This document shows, piece after piece, positions 1-8,229 of a DNA stretch of 64,000 bases. How positions within the stretch are numbered: position 1 is the first letter of the stretch; the number at the start of each line of letters is the position of its first letter. Both the position numbers and the translations under genes were made by a program. Under the pieces are notes generated by a model that saw only the letters and a list, made by a program, of their open reading frames with translations, did no database searches and was not told the DNA's origin. The DNA comes from Caulobacteraceae bacterium (GTDB lineage: Bacteria > Pseudomonadota > Alphaproteobacteria > Caulobacterales > Caulobacteraceae), in contig CANGCO010000006.1 of assembly GCA_947452365.1 (NCBI GenBank), positions 1 to 64,000 of the forward strand. Direction: 5' to 3'.

Positions 1-1907
1 CGCTGATAAAAAACTTGAGTGATACAAGTTATGCCACCGAATTCGTAAAGGCCATGTCTGACAATTTTAAAATTGAGGACAAGATAACGAGTGCCGATAG
101 ATCAAAAACATTCATTGTCGCCCTTCAAATAAACCGTATTTCTAAATATGTTATTGATAAATCAAACGGAAATTCAGACGTATACTTGCCCATCACTGAA
201 ACGCTATTTTTCTCAGACGTAACCACGGGAAAGATATTATATTCATACTCCGTTACTAATTATGCGTTAAAAACTGTTGCCAACTCCCAAGTTAACTCGG
301 CCGCTCTAAACAAAGAGCTTATATCAACTTCATTTACAGACGCGCTAAAGCGGTTAATAACTAAAGCATCCGCGAATTTCAATCCAACTCATCACAGCTA
401 TAAAATAATCGACAAGCAGTTGGGGTTCTATTTTATAGCCTCAGGGCTGAAGGACGGGCTTAAGCTGGGGGACGGACTCGAGGATGGTGATAATTCTCTG
501 AGCATTGTCTATGCCGGTGATGATTATGCGGTGGCGTCCAAGGTCGCAGGAGAAGTGGACCTATCCCATGCTTGGGCTTCGGTCTCGAACGACGGGTTGT
601 CGGGCCTAAATAGGCCCGTAGCTTATGTCTCAGCGAACATAAAGGGTGAAGGTGATTGCGAGACGTCTGTCGAGCCATTTGATCCCGCGAGCGCAAGGCA
701 ACAGTTTACCGATGCTATGGGCGATACTGGGCCGTTCTCAGTAGTGGCAATTTCTCCAGAATATGGCAAATTGATCAAGCATGTGATCTATGAAAATAGC
801 GGTTTCAACGACAAGTACATTGTCAAGAATACTGCGCTACCCGAATATTATGCCTTTCTCGACATAGAACGACCTGTGGTCATTCGGCTTGCGACCAACC
901 TATCTCATAAGCAAAAATTAAAGGTCGCTCAATCGGCCAGCCTGCGGGTGACCAATATTGAGGGTCGAGTCATCTATGCAGATACGGCCACGGAATCGAT
1001 TACAGATGAAGTCGTGGCCGGGATTGGTTTTGATCCTTCATCCCGTGCAGAAGTTGCCCTCAGAAATGTGTTCACAACGCTATCTGACCGGGCACGCAAA
1101 AATCTGAAATTCCAGAAGCTTCGTCTACAGGTAACCGCCGCTAAACCGGATAGTGTTTCAATCAATGACCCACTGGGTCAGTTGAACATCGATGATAGCG
1201 TTAACCTTCTCCACCTCATTTCTTCATCCAAAATGGCCGCTAAAACCCAGATTGTTGCGCCAATCTCAAAGGGCTCGGTCCAGGATCTGGTGGGGAATGC
1301 CGCGCAGGCTGTCTTACTTCCCGCCGAGGAGCCGGTGCCCGAGGTGCGGACGGCTGTGCGAAGCGGCGATGTCGCCGAACTTGATATGGCGGCAACGGTC
1401 GGTGGCGCCGTCAAGCGTCCCGTCAGCATTTGCGGGGGGCAGGCCGGCCTCGGCGCGATCGGTATTGATGGCCTCGACGAAATGGCACTCGCGGCCCTGA
1501 CCGCTGCCGGCATTAAGGGGATCCACAAGCGCGAGGAAACAAAGCAGGTCGTTGCGGCCCTAAATCTCGCCAGACCATACAAGTTCAGGGATGCCGAGCA
1601 AGCCGAGCCCGGCATCTGCATCATGCCCGTTTATAAGATTGATCCGATCGCATCCAATTGTGACAGCGCTCAGGTCTGCACCCAAACACTCAGTACCAAG
1701 GCCGGGTTTAGGCTCCTCAAAGGCGACACCATCGTCGCAAAAATGGCCTTTGACGGTAAGGTCTCCACCGAAGGTTATATGTCCTCCACACCGCCGGACG
1801 TGGTCGCAAAGCTCGTTTCATTGAATGCCCAGTCCAATATTTTCGAACTCCTGTCAGGCCTCGCCAAGGACAAGGAATTTCAATCCACGCTCAACAAAAC
1901 CCAGTAG
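1..1907 (+). CDS. Large protein of unknown function, 5' end outside the window
   Basis: I do not recognise this protein. The ORF track starts it at a TTG at base 15, but the frame is open to base 3 (codons for Leu-Ile-Lys-Asn), so the true start and any signal peptide probably lie left of the window. At least 630 residues are present. The first third has alternating strand/helix texture and a segment near residue 105 (FTDALKRLITKASANF) that faintly recalls CsgG/FlgO-type periplasmic modules; this is only an impression. The C-terminal third carries a few cysteines (SICGG, GICIM, SNCDSAQVC), as in exported disulfide proteins. It ends in TAG ten bases before a secreted-protein gene, so it probably leads a five-gene exported-protein operon. 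Its first 450 bases are clearly AT-richer than the rest. Confidence 0.7.
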   Translation, partial: LIKNLSDTSYATEFVKAMSDNFKIEDKITSADRSKTFIVALQINRISKYVIDKSNGNSDVYLPITETLFFSDVTTGKILYSYSVTNYALKTVANSQVNSAALNKELISTSFTDALKRLITKASANFNPTHHSYKIIDKQLGFYFIASGLKDGLKLGDGLEDGDNSLSIVYAGDDYAVASKVAGEVDLSHAWASVSNDGLSGLNRPVAYVSANIKGEGDCETSVEPFDPASARQQFTDAMGDTGPFSVVAISPEYGKLIKHVIYENSGFNDKYIVKNTALPEYYAFLDIERPVVIRLATNLSHKQKLKVAQSASLRVTNIEGRVIYADTATESITDEVVAGIGFDPSSRAEVALRNVFTTLSDRARKNLKFQKLRLQVTAAKPDSVSINDPLGQLNIDDSVNLLHLISSSKMAAKTQIVAPISKGSVQDLVGNAAQAVLLPAEEPVPEVRTAVRSGDVAELDMAATVGGAVKRPVSICGGQAGLGAIGIDGLDEMALAALTAAGIKGIHKREETKQVVAALNLARPYKFRDAEQAEPGICIMPVYKIDPIASNCDSAQVCTQTLSTKAGFRLLKGDTIVAKMAFDGKVSTEGYMSSTPPDVVAKLVSLNAQSNIFELLSGLAKDKEFQSTLNKTQ

Positions 1908-1917
1908 GAACAAAACC

Positions 1918-2616
1918 ATGAAAAAATTGATTTTGCCAATGGCGGCAATAGTTGGAATGACCGTCGCAACGGGCGCTCACGCCCAATTTGGTGGCATGCC
2001 AAAACTTGGCCTTCCAGGCATGCCGGGGGCATCTCAGTCCTCGAGCCCAGCCCCTGCGGTGGATATTGACACCTTTCTAGAGTCGGCCAACCTGGCCAAG
2101 AGCCTGGTCGAGGCCTCCGTCACACACATTGCCGCTGCCGTGGGTGCGAAAGAACAGGTCCAAGAAATCATGGACCGTCGCGAAGCCGCGAACAAGATAA
2201 CCAATCCTCAGGAAAAAGACGCGGCGCTGAAGAAGATCGCTAGCGATGAAATCGCGATCATTGGCGCTGCCGATGCCGATGCGGTCAGCAAAAAATTGGC
2301 GGCCGAAAAAAACCAAACCAAGGCGAAGGAACTCGGGGCCTCAATCTATAATCTGGTCTTGGGTCTGCTAAAAGATAAGGATGCTTTTGAACAGGGCCAA
2401 GCCCTTATTAAACAAATCCAATCCAATCCGATGAATGCCGCAAGAATGGCCCCTAAGATCGTTAGGCTTAAGGAAGTGCTTGGTTCAATTGGCAGCCAAA
2501 TTAGCGCTACCCCGACCCTACTAAAGAGCGCGAAGGCCTTGGCCACAGTCGCTAAGGTCGCAAAACTTCCAGCGAGCTCAAGTGAGGCTCCAAAAAAATC
2601 ATCCGACGCGCTTTAG
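1918..2616 (+). CDS. Secreted helical protein, paralogue of the gene at 2958
   Basis: This is a 232-residue exported protein of unknown function. The ORF track extends upstream to 1825, but the ATG at 1918 begins a clear Sec signal peptide (MKKLILPMAAIVGMTVATGAHAQ) with a likely AHA-Q cleavage site. The mature part opens with a short Gly/Pro/Ser-rich linker and then becomes Lys/Ala/Leu-rich and helical, starting at DIDTFLESANLAKSLVEAS. From there to the C-terminus it aligns without gaps to the product of 2958..3809, about half identical by eye, with conserved blocks SVTH, DRREAAN, EKDA and IGSQI. The two genes are thus tandem paralogues separated by a small lipoprotein gene. The upstream gap is 10 bases and the downstream gap 11, which suggests one transcript. 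Confidence 0.85.
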   Translation: MKKLILPMAAIVGMTVATGAHAQFGGMPKLGLPGMPGASQSSSPAPAVDIDTFLESANLAKSLVEASVTHIAAAVGAKEQVQEIMDRREAANKITNPQEKDAALKKIASDEIAIIGAADADAVSKKLAAEKNQTKAKELGASIYNLVLGLLKDKDAFEQGQALIKQIQSNPMNAARMAPKIVRLKEVLGSIGSQISATPTLLKSAKALATVAKVAKLPASSSEAPKKSSDAL

Positions 2617-2627
2617 GAGCCGAAATT

Positions 2628-2891
2628 ATGAAAGCCAAACTATTTTTACTGGCGACAGTGCTATTATTGGGCCCGATCGCGTGTAGCAAAAAAGCAGATA
2701 GCGTCACGCCTCCTGCGCCCGTGCAGGCTGGTGCTGGAGATGTCTCGGTTTCAGTTCCGACCGAGGGGGCCCAGGATGCCATGAAGGCTGCCGGGGCGGC
2801 GACGGACGCGACGGTTACGCTTCAGGCGGATCCATCTGCGGACACTATGTCGGCGTCGACGACCTCACCCGCTAGCCCTGCTAAAAAGTAG
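2628..2891 (+). CDS. Small lipoprotein
   Basis: An 87-residue predicted lipoprotein. The N-terminus has a basic start, a hydrophobic core and a lipobox-like GPIAC-S, putting the lipidated cysteine near residue 20. The residues after Cys are Ser-Lys-Lys rather than Asp, so nothing in the +2 position argues for inner-membrane retention. The mature part is only about 68 residues, rich in Ala, Pro, Thr and Ser, with no recognisable fold, and looks like a flexible tether. It lies between the two paralogous secreted proteins, 11 bases after the first. An RBS-like AGGAGC precedes the ATG. Function unknown; a membrane anchor or assembly factor for its neighbours is a guess from context. Confidence 0.8.
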   Translation: MKAKLFLLATVLLLGPIACSKKADSVTPPAPVQAGAGDVSVSVPTEGAQDAMKAAGAATDATVTLQADPSADTMSASTTSPASPAKK

Positions 2892-2957
2892 GTCCTTAAG
2901 CCCAGGCCATGGCCGACTGGCTAAGGTCTGGGCTGTCTAGGGGAGGGCACTCTGTCG

Positions 2958-3809
2958 ATGAAACCATTCTCAGCGAGCAGTCTTTCACGAATTTGTGTCG
3001 GCGCCCTAGCGTGTTCGGTTATTGACACGGCAGCATTTGCACAAACTGTAGGGCGGGCATCCGGGGCCGGCCTTCACCGGAACTCAAGCGGCGGCTCTGA
3101 TCACGCCGCTATGGGGGACACGGGTCGCGCCGCGGATAAGGCTGATCGAAAAAATGAAGATGACGACAAGGCCCTTAGATCGCAGTTCCTCTCTGGCTTA
3201 CTAAAGAAGCCAGACAAGGCGCAAGCGGATGGCGTTGCAGACCAATTTAGTACCGATTTGGAAACTTTTTTTGCTTCAGCGCAATTGGCACAGGACTTGG
3301 TTGAATCCTCCGTTACGCATCTCTTTGCGGCGGTCGGTGAAAAGGAATTGGTACAGGTCATTCACGATCGCCGCGAAGCTGCCAATAGTATGGCTGAATC
3401 TAAAGAAAAAGACGCCGTATTAAAGAAAATCAAAGCAGATGAATTTGCAGCTTTAAATTCAATAAATGCCGACGAAACAGCTGATCGCTTAACTAAAGAG
3501 AAAAATAAAACGAAATTATCAGAAGTGAGAAATGGGCTATTTAATTTATCTCTCGGACTTCTGAAAGATAGGGATGTTTATGATCAGGGAAAAAATATAA
3601 TTAAACAAATAGAGGCCAATCCCATACAGGCTATGAAATTAATTTCTAAAATAGTAAAAATAAAGACAGCCGTATTATCAATTGGCTCCCAGATAAAAAG
3701 TACACCGACCTTGATAAGTAACATGCACAAGCTGGCAGTGGTCGCTAAGGTCAAGAACTTGCCGAAAACGGCAAGGGAGCGCCCCAAAAAATCCGCCATT
3801 GGCCTTTGA
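2958..3809 (+). CDS. Secreted helical protein, paralogue of the gene at 1918
   Basis: A 283-residue exported protein of unknown function. The signal peptide ends near AFAQ (about residue 29). A charged, low-complexity stretch rich in Asp, Lys and Arg follows (residues 30-90), absent from the paralogue at 1918. The C-terminal 190 residues match that paralogue without gaps (SVTHLFAAVGEKELVQ, HDRREAAN, SLGLLKDRD, IGSQIKSTPTL). The second half of the gene (about 3400-3720) is much more AT-rich than its start, while the encoded protein remains closely related to the GC-richer paralogue, so the two copies have drifted in base composition or differ in origin. It is separated by 66 bases from the lipoprotein gene and ends in TGA. 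Confidence 0.8.
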   Translation: MKPFSASSLSRICVGALACSVIDTAAFAQTVGRASGAGLHRNSSGGSDHAAMGDTGRAADKADRKNEDDDKALRSQFLSGLLKKPDKAQADGVADQFSTDLETFFASAQLAQDLVESSVTHLFAAVGEKELVQVIHDRREAANSMAESKEKDAVLKKIKADEFAALNSINADETADRLTKEKNKTKLSEVRNGLFNLSLGLLKDRDVYDQGKNIIKQIEANPIQAMKLISKIVKIKTAVLSIGSQIKSTPTLISNMHKLAVVAKVKNLPKTARERPKKSAIGL

Positions 3810-3871
3810 TGAAAATATTAACGCTAACTTCCCAATCTTTTTTGAGTTTCTGCTCATCTGGAGATAGTCTT

Positions 3872-4936
3872 ATGATCACTGACACATACGCTTCACGCGC
3901 CCTAACTAGTTTAGTCCTCCTCGGTTTAGCGTATGGATCAAATGTCACTATAGCTGAGGCGCAACCGCGTCCAATTGCCGTGGTTGTTATTATTGATGAC
4001 TATTACTCGGTCGGGGGCGCCGCAATAGTCGGGCAGTCCGACACCGTGGTTTCCGTTCGGAAAGGCTCGTCATTTTCTGATACCTCGACCGCGTCTTCCT
4101 ATGGCCGCTCAGCGTCATCGGGGTCTAGCCGAAATTCAGAGGCAGCCTATTCGGCAGGTGCCGCAAGCGCCCAAAGCAGCGGTAGTTATTCGGAATCCGT
4201 TCATGGAAGCGCACGCCAGTCTGGCTCTGCCGATTATGCTGCACAGGATGGATATGGAAACTCCGCTCGTGGTGGATATACGGGCAGTTCAAACGCGCGC
4301 CTATCGGCAAGACAAACGGGTCGGTCGACGGAGTCCGGATCGGCAGCCTATGCTCACGGCAGCGCGTCATCATCGTCCTCAGCCTATAGCGCCTCTTCGG
4401 CGTCAGGGAGCACGCGCAGAAACAATGTCCAATCCGAGACCCATGATAATTCCGATTACAAAAGTTCGGGCCAGGCCGTGGCGGTTTCGGCTCAAGGTGC
4501 CCGCGTGTTCCTCGGGAGTACCCTAGGGGCTAGCCAATTGTCAGCGCGTTTGAACTCATTGCAGATGTCCACCTATGAACCAGACCTCATTATCGGACCG
4601 ATTGGACCCAACGGAGAAATCGCCTCGAGCCTAGTGTCAAGCCCGGCATACCTTCAGGCTACCCTTGATCGCGCACGAGAGGCCTCCGTCGATAGGCTTG
4701 TCCTTGGGGCCAGTCGGGTTTCCGAGTTTTCAGGATCAAACGGGCAGATTTCCTGCTCCGGTAGCTTGTCGGTCCAGACCTATGATGTGCGCTCGCGGCG
4801 GTCCATAAAACAGGGAACCTATTTGGCGCGCGCAAATGGGCCCACGCCTGAAGCCTGCGCAGCGGCGGCTGCAACGCGCCTTGGCGACCTAGCGGGCGTC
4901 CAGGTCGGTGGCGAGATTCTAGCCGGGATGCGGTAA
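3872..4936 (+). CDS. Secreted Ser/Gly/Ala-rich protein with a folded C-terminal domain
   Basis: A 354-residue exported protein. The ORF track begins at 3806, but the ATG at 3872 has an RBS-like GGAG nine bases upstream and starts a signal peptide (about 30 residues, ending near AEAQ). Residues about 50-170 are a low-complexity tract dominated by Ser, Ala, Gly, Tyr, Arg and Asn. The C-terminal 150 residues return to normal composition and look like an alpha/beta domain (DLIIGPIGPNGEIASS; DRLVLGASRVSEFSG; LSVQTYDVRSRRSI) that ends with an Ala-rich helix. The texture of this domain resembles periplasmic CsgG/FlgT-type modules, but I cannot assign it. The tract could be a polymerising or adhesive segment. 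It is the last gene of the exported-protein cassette. Confidence 0.75.
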   Translation: MITDTYASRALTSLVLLGLAYGSNVTIAEAQPRPIAVVVIIDDYYSVGGAAIVGQSDTVVSVRKGSSFSDTSTASSYGRSASSGSSRNSEAAYSAGAASAQSSGSYSESVHGSARQSGSADYAAQDGYGNSARGGYTGSSNARLSARQTGRSTESGSAAYAHGSASSSSSAYSASSASGSTRRNNVQSETHDNSDYKSSGQAVAVSAQGARVFLGSTLGASQLSARLNSLQMSTYEPDLIIGPIGPNGEIASSLVSSPAYLQATLDRAREASVDRLVLGASRVSEFSGSNGQISCSGSLSVQTYDVRSRRSIKQGTYLARANGPTPEACAAAAATRLGDLAGVQVGGEILAGMR

Positions 4937-4954
4937 GGCCCCGGTGATCGGACG

Positions 4955-5281
4955 CTTAATCGCCGCCTAGCCCGCGAGGGTGCCAAGATTATATTGTCGG
5001 ATGTGGCGCTCACCGATGAAATCTAAGCTCTGGCTACGGCGTTTCGGCATGTGGGCTATAATGTTGCGACCCGCGCTTGTGACGTAACCGATTATGCTCA
5101 GGTCCAGGCGCTGGGCCAGGCAAGCCTTTCCGAATACGCCGCCATGATCAGCCGCATCCCGATGGGCCGCGCAGGTCTGGCCGAGGACACGGCCAATGCT
5201 GTCGCCTTTTTATGCTCCGAGGGCGCGGGCTATATCACGGCGGGATCGGTGAATGTCTTAGGCGGTGAGGAGCCGCACTAG
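4955..5281 (+). pseudogene. Short-chain dehydrogenase remnant
   Basis: One reading frame encodes recognisable pieces of a classical SDR: RRLAREGAKIILSDVALTDEI, then an in-frame TAA (5024-5026), then ALATAFRHVGYNVATRACDV, and then a direct jump to the C-terminal IPMGRAGLAEDTANAVAFLCSE and ITAGSVNVLGG. The N-terminal TGxxxGIG nucleotide-binding motif, the NNAG region and the Ser/YxxxK catalytic centre are all absent, so about 100 central residues have been deleted. The 76-residue ORF in the track (GTG at 5051) is only its tail. The stop codon overlaps the stop of the convergent alr-like gene in the shared bases CTAG. I see no sign of a functional product. Confidence 0.85.
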
Positions 5282-6552
5282 ACCTTCCTAACCTTCGGCA
5301 AGGTTGCACCCAGCATGGCCAGCATTTCGGGGGCATAGGCTGCGCTATTGGCCTCGAACTCGGCCTGGGTAATCCGCTCAGTGCCTTGAGCGCCGAACAG
5401 TACAACCTCATCGCCTAGGCGCACGGTATCTTGAGCGCCTGTGACATCGACCATCATCGTATTCATGGTCACACGCCCGACGATCGGATAGCGCTGGCCA
5501 TCGATCAGGACCTGGCTGTGATTGTGGCCCTCGGCGGGGAATTCGGGGCGGTTGGCATGGCTAAAGCCGCGGCGTATGCCATCGGAATAGCCGATCGGAA
5601 TATTGGCCAGCCAGCTTTCGCGCGCCAGCCTAAAGGTTCGGTCATAGGCAACCGTCTGGCCCGCCGGATAGTGATTGACCGCAGCGATGCGCGACTTGAT
5701 GGCCATGGTCTGGATAAAGGCTGAGGTCTGGACCGAGCCAGGATCGCCATAAAGCGCGCCGCCGGTCCGCACCATGTCCAGCCGAGTTTGCGGGTGGATC
5801 AGGGTGGCAAAGGTATTGGCGGTGTGACGCACTAGGCCCTTTGTCTCCAGGCCCTGGCCCTGCAGCCAGGAAAGATCATCTTGATAGCGCTGGAGCTGAC
5901 CAAGAATATCGGCCGCCTTTTCGCTGGGATAATGCGTCATGGCCCCGGTGATCTTCAGGCCCGGCAGGGCCAGCATGGCGCGCGCGTCAGCCTTGCCATA
6001 ATCGGTCGAGAGCTCGACCCCATTGCGCGACATGCCACCAGAATTTAGGGCAAGATGAACCGGCAAGGCCCGGCCGGTCTTGCGCTTTTGGTAAAGGGTC
6101 TGAAGCCTTGCCGCCGCCTCTGGATTGCCGATCAGCTCGATAATCCCAAACCTAAAGCCGTCTTCCATTTCATCGGGTGTCGCGGTGCGGATACGATAGA
6201 GGCGGCCGCGATAGCCCAGTTGCCGCGCCACCCGTGCCTCGTCATTGGAGGTGATGGCGACATCGCCAACCTGCTTGGCAAGGATGGAGGGGATGAGCAG
6301 GGCAATGCCATTGCCATAGGCATCGGCCTTCATCACGGCGCAGAGCCTGGTCATGCCAATTATGGCATGAACCGCATCAATATTGGCCTCGAAAGCGGCG
6401 GTATCAATCTCGATCCAGCCATTGCGTCGCACAGCCTTGGCATGGGTAAGGCCAAAATTATTGGCCGAGAGCACAGGCGCGGCGACGGCCTTTGCCGTCG
6501 CAAGGCCCAGGGCGCCGGCCCCTGCTGCCAGAAATGCGCGCCGCTGGATCAT
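5278..6552 (-). CDS. alr: Alanine (broad-specificity amino acid) racemase, exported by Tat
   Basis: A PLP-dependent fold-III racemase interconverting L- and D-alanine or a related amino acid. KADAYGNG carries the PLP lysine, AYDRTF the likely catalytic Tyr region, and GYSDG plus VGRVTMN are further family signatures. The ORF track starts at 6675, but the ATG at 6552 begins IQRRAFLAAGAGALG, a twin-arginine-type signal followed by a hydrophobic segment ending near AVAAP, so I take 424 residues from there. Cytosolic Alr lacks such a leader; exported relatives are broad-specificity racemases that supply D-amino acids in the periplasm. The usual MD in the VGR motif is MN here. The gene lies three bases downstream of the fkbM gene at 6678 and could be co-transcribed with it. 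Confidence 0.88.
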   Translation of the reverse strand: MIQRRAFLAAGAGALGLATAKAVAAPVLSANNFGLTHAKAVRRNGWIEIDTAAFEANIDAVHAIIGMTRLCAVMKADAYGNGIALLIPSILAKQVGDVAITSNDEARVARQLGYRGRLYRIRTATPDEMEDGFRFGIIELIGNPEAAARLQTLYQKRKTGRALPVHLALNSGGMSRNGVELSTDYGKADARAMLALPGLKITGAMTHYPSEKAADILGQLQRYQDDLSWLQGQGLETKGLVRHTANTFATLIHPQTRLDMVRTGGALYGDPGSVQTSAFIQTMAIKSRIAAVNHYPAGQTVAYDRTFRLARESWLANIPIGYSDGIRRGFSHANRPEFPAEGHNHSQVLIDGQRYPIVGRVTMNTMMVDVTGAQDTVRLGDEVVLFGAQGTERITQAEFEANSAAYAPEMLAMLGATLPKVRKV

Positions 6553-6677
6553 GACTTGCCCCGTTCGAGAATGGGCTGGGTTATGCCCCAGCGCGGCCAG
6601 GCCTGAGCTTACGGGACCTAGATTGAGATGAGAACCCTGTTCATGTTTGGTCACGGCCATTCTGGCCATGACCATGG

Positions 6678-7826
6678 CTAACGACTAGTCTTTACAAAAA
6701 AGAATATAGAATCGTCAAACGTTTGCGAGCTATGGGTAAAATATAGATCCCATTTGCTATGCGGATCATCCTTGAGCAGTATTCGCAATTGTGTTGGTAA
6801 TGAGACGATATCATCGCTCAAGTGATAGGATGCAACGGCTATGCAGGTCGCGCGATTGAGACTTTCTATACCGCCCAAAATCACCTTGAGCTCAGTGCTC
6901 TCGACATCCATCTTGATGTAATCATAGACGGCGTCACACAGTAGGGCATCGAGGGGTTGCGCGGCAATATTGCCGGTCTCGCTTTCAGACACGCTAAACA
7001 TGCCGTCTGTGGACCATAGTTCGCTCAGCTTAGTGGTGTGGCTCCAGCATGCGCCTATGAAATTGGTATTATGTATTCCCAAGCGCGCGGACATGGCACC
7101 AATCGCGGGCGCTAGGCCTTGATTGGGTTCAATCGTGAAGCTTTTTGCAAGGGCGGGGTATAACCGCTTGGTCGTTTCCAAGGTGTCCCCGTCATAGGCC
7201 CCAATGTCGCAAAATGATCGAATGTCTAGATCGGCGACCGGCGGCGTCCACATTTGGGCCATTGATTGGCGATTAAGCAAATGTCGAACATTAAGCGAGA
7301 TCCGGTATTGCAAGACCTCAAAAAATACAGACCTGCTCTTGGGGTTAAGAGATTTAAAAATTGTATAGAGCCGCTCAGCATTATCGAAGGTACTATCAGA
7401 GAAGTGTCGGGATTTTTCCCAGTCGGTATTCAGGTCGAGTGCATATAATGTCTCTAATAAATAATAAGCATTGCCGCCAAGGTTATCCGCAATCAGCGAA
7501 TCCATAATTTCTATCTGGTTCTGGCCGGCGGCGACTATGATGGGGATTGCAGGGTCAAGATGTTCGATCACATCAAACCCGTCGGCTAAAGCGCGGTCTC
7601 GGACAAGGGGATTATTGTCAAATATCAGGCAGTGAATGCCAATTTTTCGAAGCTGTGGCGCGAGTTGTCGGCTTTTGAGTCCATAACTATAGACCTGAAG
7701 CGACTTGGCGGTCCGCAGTCGCTCTCGCTGCGGGAATCGAGCGATTTTCTCTTGTTTTGCCGTTTCGAGCTTGTCGCGAAACTCAGGCCAGGAAAGGTCG
7801 AATTCGTCTATGGAGCGCAATACCAT
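6678..7826 (-). CDS. FkbM-family methyltransferase
   Basis: A 382-residue protein whose C-terminal half is an FkbM-type SAM-dependent O-methyltransferase: FCDIGAYDGDTLE is the SAM-binding loop, and YDYIKMDVESTELKVILGG is the family signature with the acidic Asp-Val-Glu. The N-terminal 200 residues look like a separate Rossmann-like region (LQVYSYGLKSRQLAPQLRKIG; FDVIEHLDP), an arrangement common in polysaccharide clusters. The substrate is probably a sugar hydroxyl of a surface glycan, given the adjoining glycosyltransferase and nucleotide-sugar genes. It is transcribed away from the GT2 gene at 8230, and it ends in TAG just before the alr-like gene. Confidence 0.9.
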   Translation of the reverse strand: MVLRSIDEFDLSWPEFRDKLETAKQEKIARFPQRERLRTAKSLQVYSYGLKSRQLAPQLRKIGIHCLIFDNNPLVRDRALADGFDVIEHLDPAIPIIVAAGQNQIEIMDSLIADNLGGNAYYLLETLYALDLNTDWEKSRHFSDSTFDNAERLYTIFKSLNPKSRSVFFEVLQYRISLNVRHLLNRQSMAQMWTPPVADLDIRSFCDIGAYDGDTLETTKRLYPALAKSFTIEPNQGLAPAIGAMSARLGIHNTNFIGACWSHTTKLSELWSTDGMFSVSESETGNIAAQPLDALLCDAVYDYIKMDVESTELKVILGGIESLNRATCIAVASYHLSDDIVSLPTQLRILLKDDPHSKWDLYFTHSSQTFDDSIFFFVKTSR

Positions 7827-8229
7827 AACCTTGCCTTATTCATCTTGGGTGGGAATGATTATATTGCATCTATAGCATGATTCGCGCGAGCGGAGTGAAT
7901 AGCGCTTGCCATGCCGTCATGGATTGCGAGCTAATCGTGCTCTGGTTTTCCCGATAGTCCTCGTCCGCGCCTAGGGTTTTGTCTTTGTTGTTAAATGATG
8001 TGGCACATTTAGGCGGAAAAAATAAAAAACAGTATATGAATTTTTGTCCATTTTCTGTATTTTTACTTGGTTTAAGACGGAATTTTGTGCCGTTTGACGT
8101 TATCTTGTCTTTTATAAAGGATTAACCAATAACCCGCAGCAATGCATTAAGGGCGGCATTATGTGGCATCGGGGTCCATCCTGATGGCCTTGCCGCCTTG
8201 CTAGGATTGGAATGCTATAGGGATTAGGC
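7827..8229. other. AT-rich intergenic region between divergent genes
   Basis: About 400 bases without a gene lie between the divergently transcribed fkbM (minus) and GT2 (plus) genes, so promoters in both directions are expected. The middle (about 7980-8120) is markedly AT-rich. A TTGACG hexamer at 8094 on the plus strand could be a -35 element, but I see no well-spaced -10 box. An RBS-like AGGG lies before the GT2 ATG at 8230. I find no ORF, tRNA or strong hairpin in this stretch. Confidence 0.5.

Noticed and set aside
1178-1624. 148-residue minus-strand ORF
   Set aside because: Antisense shadow of the first gene, with no homology features.
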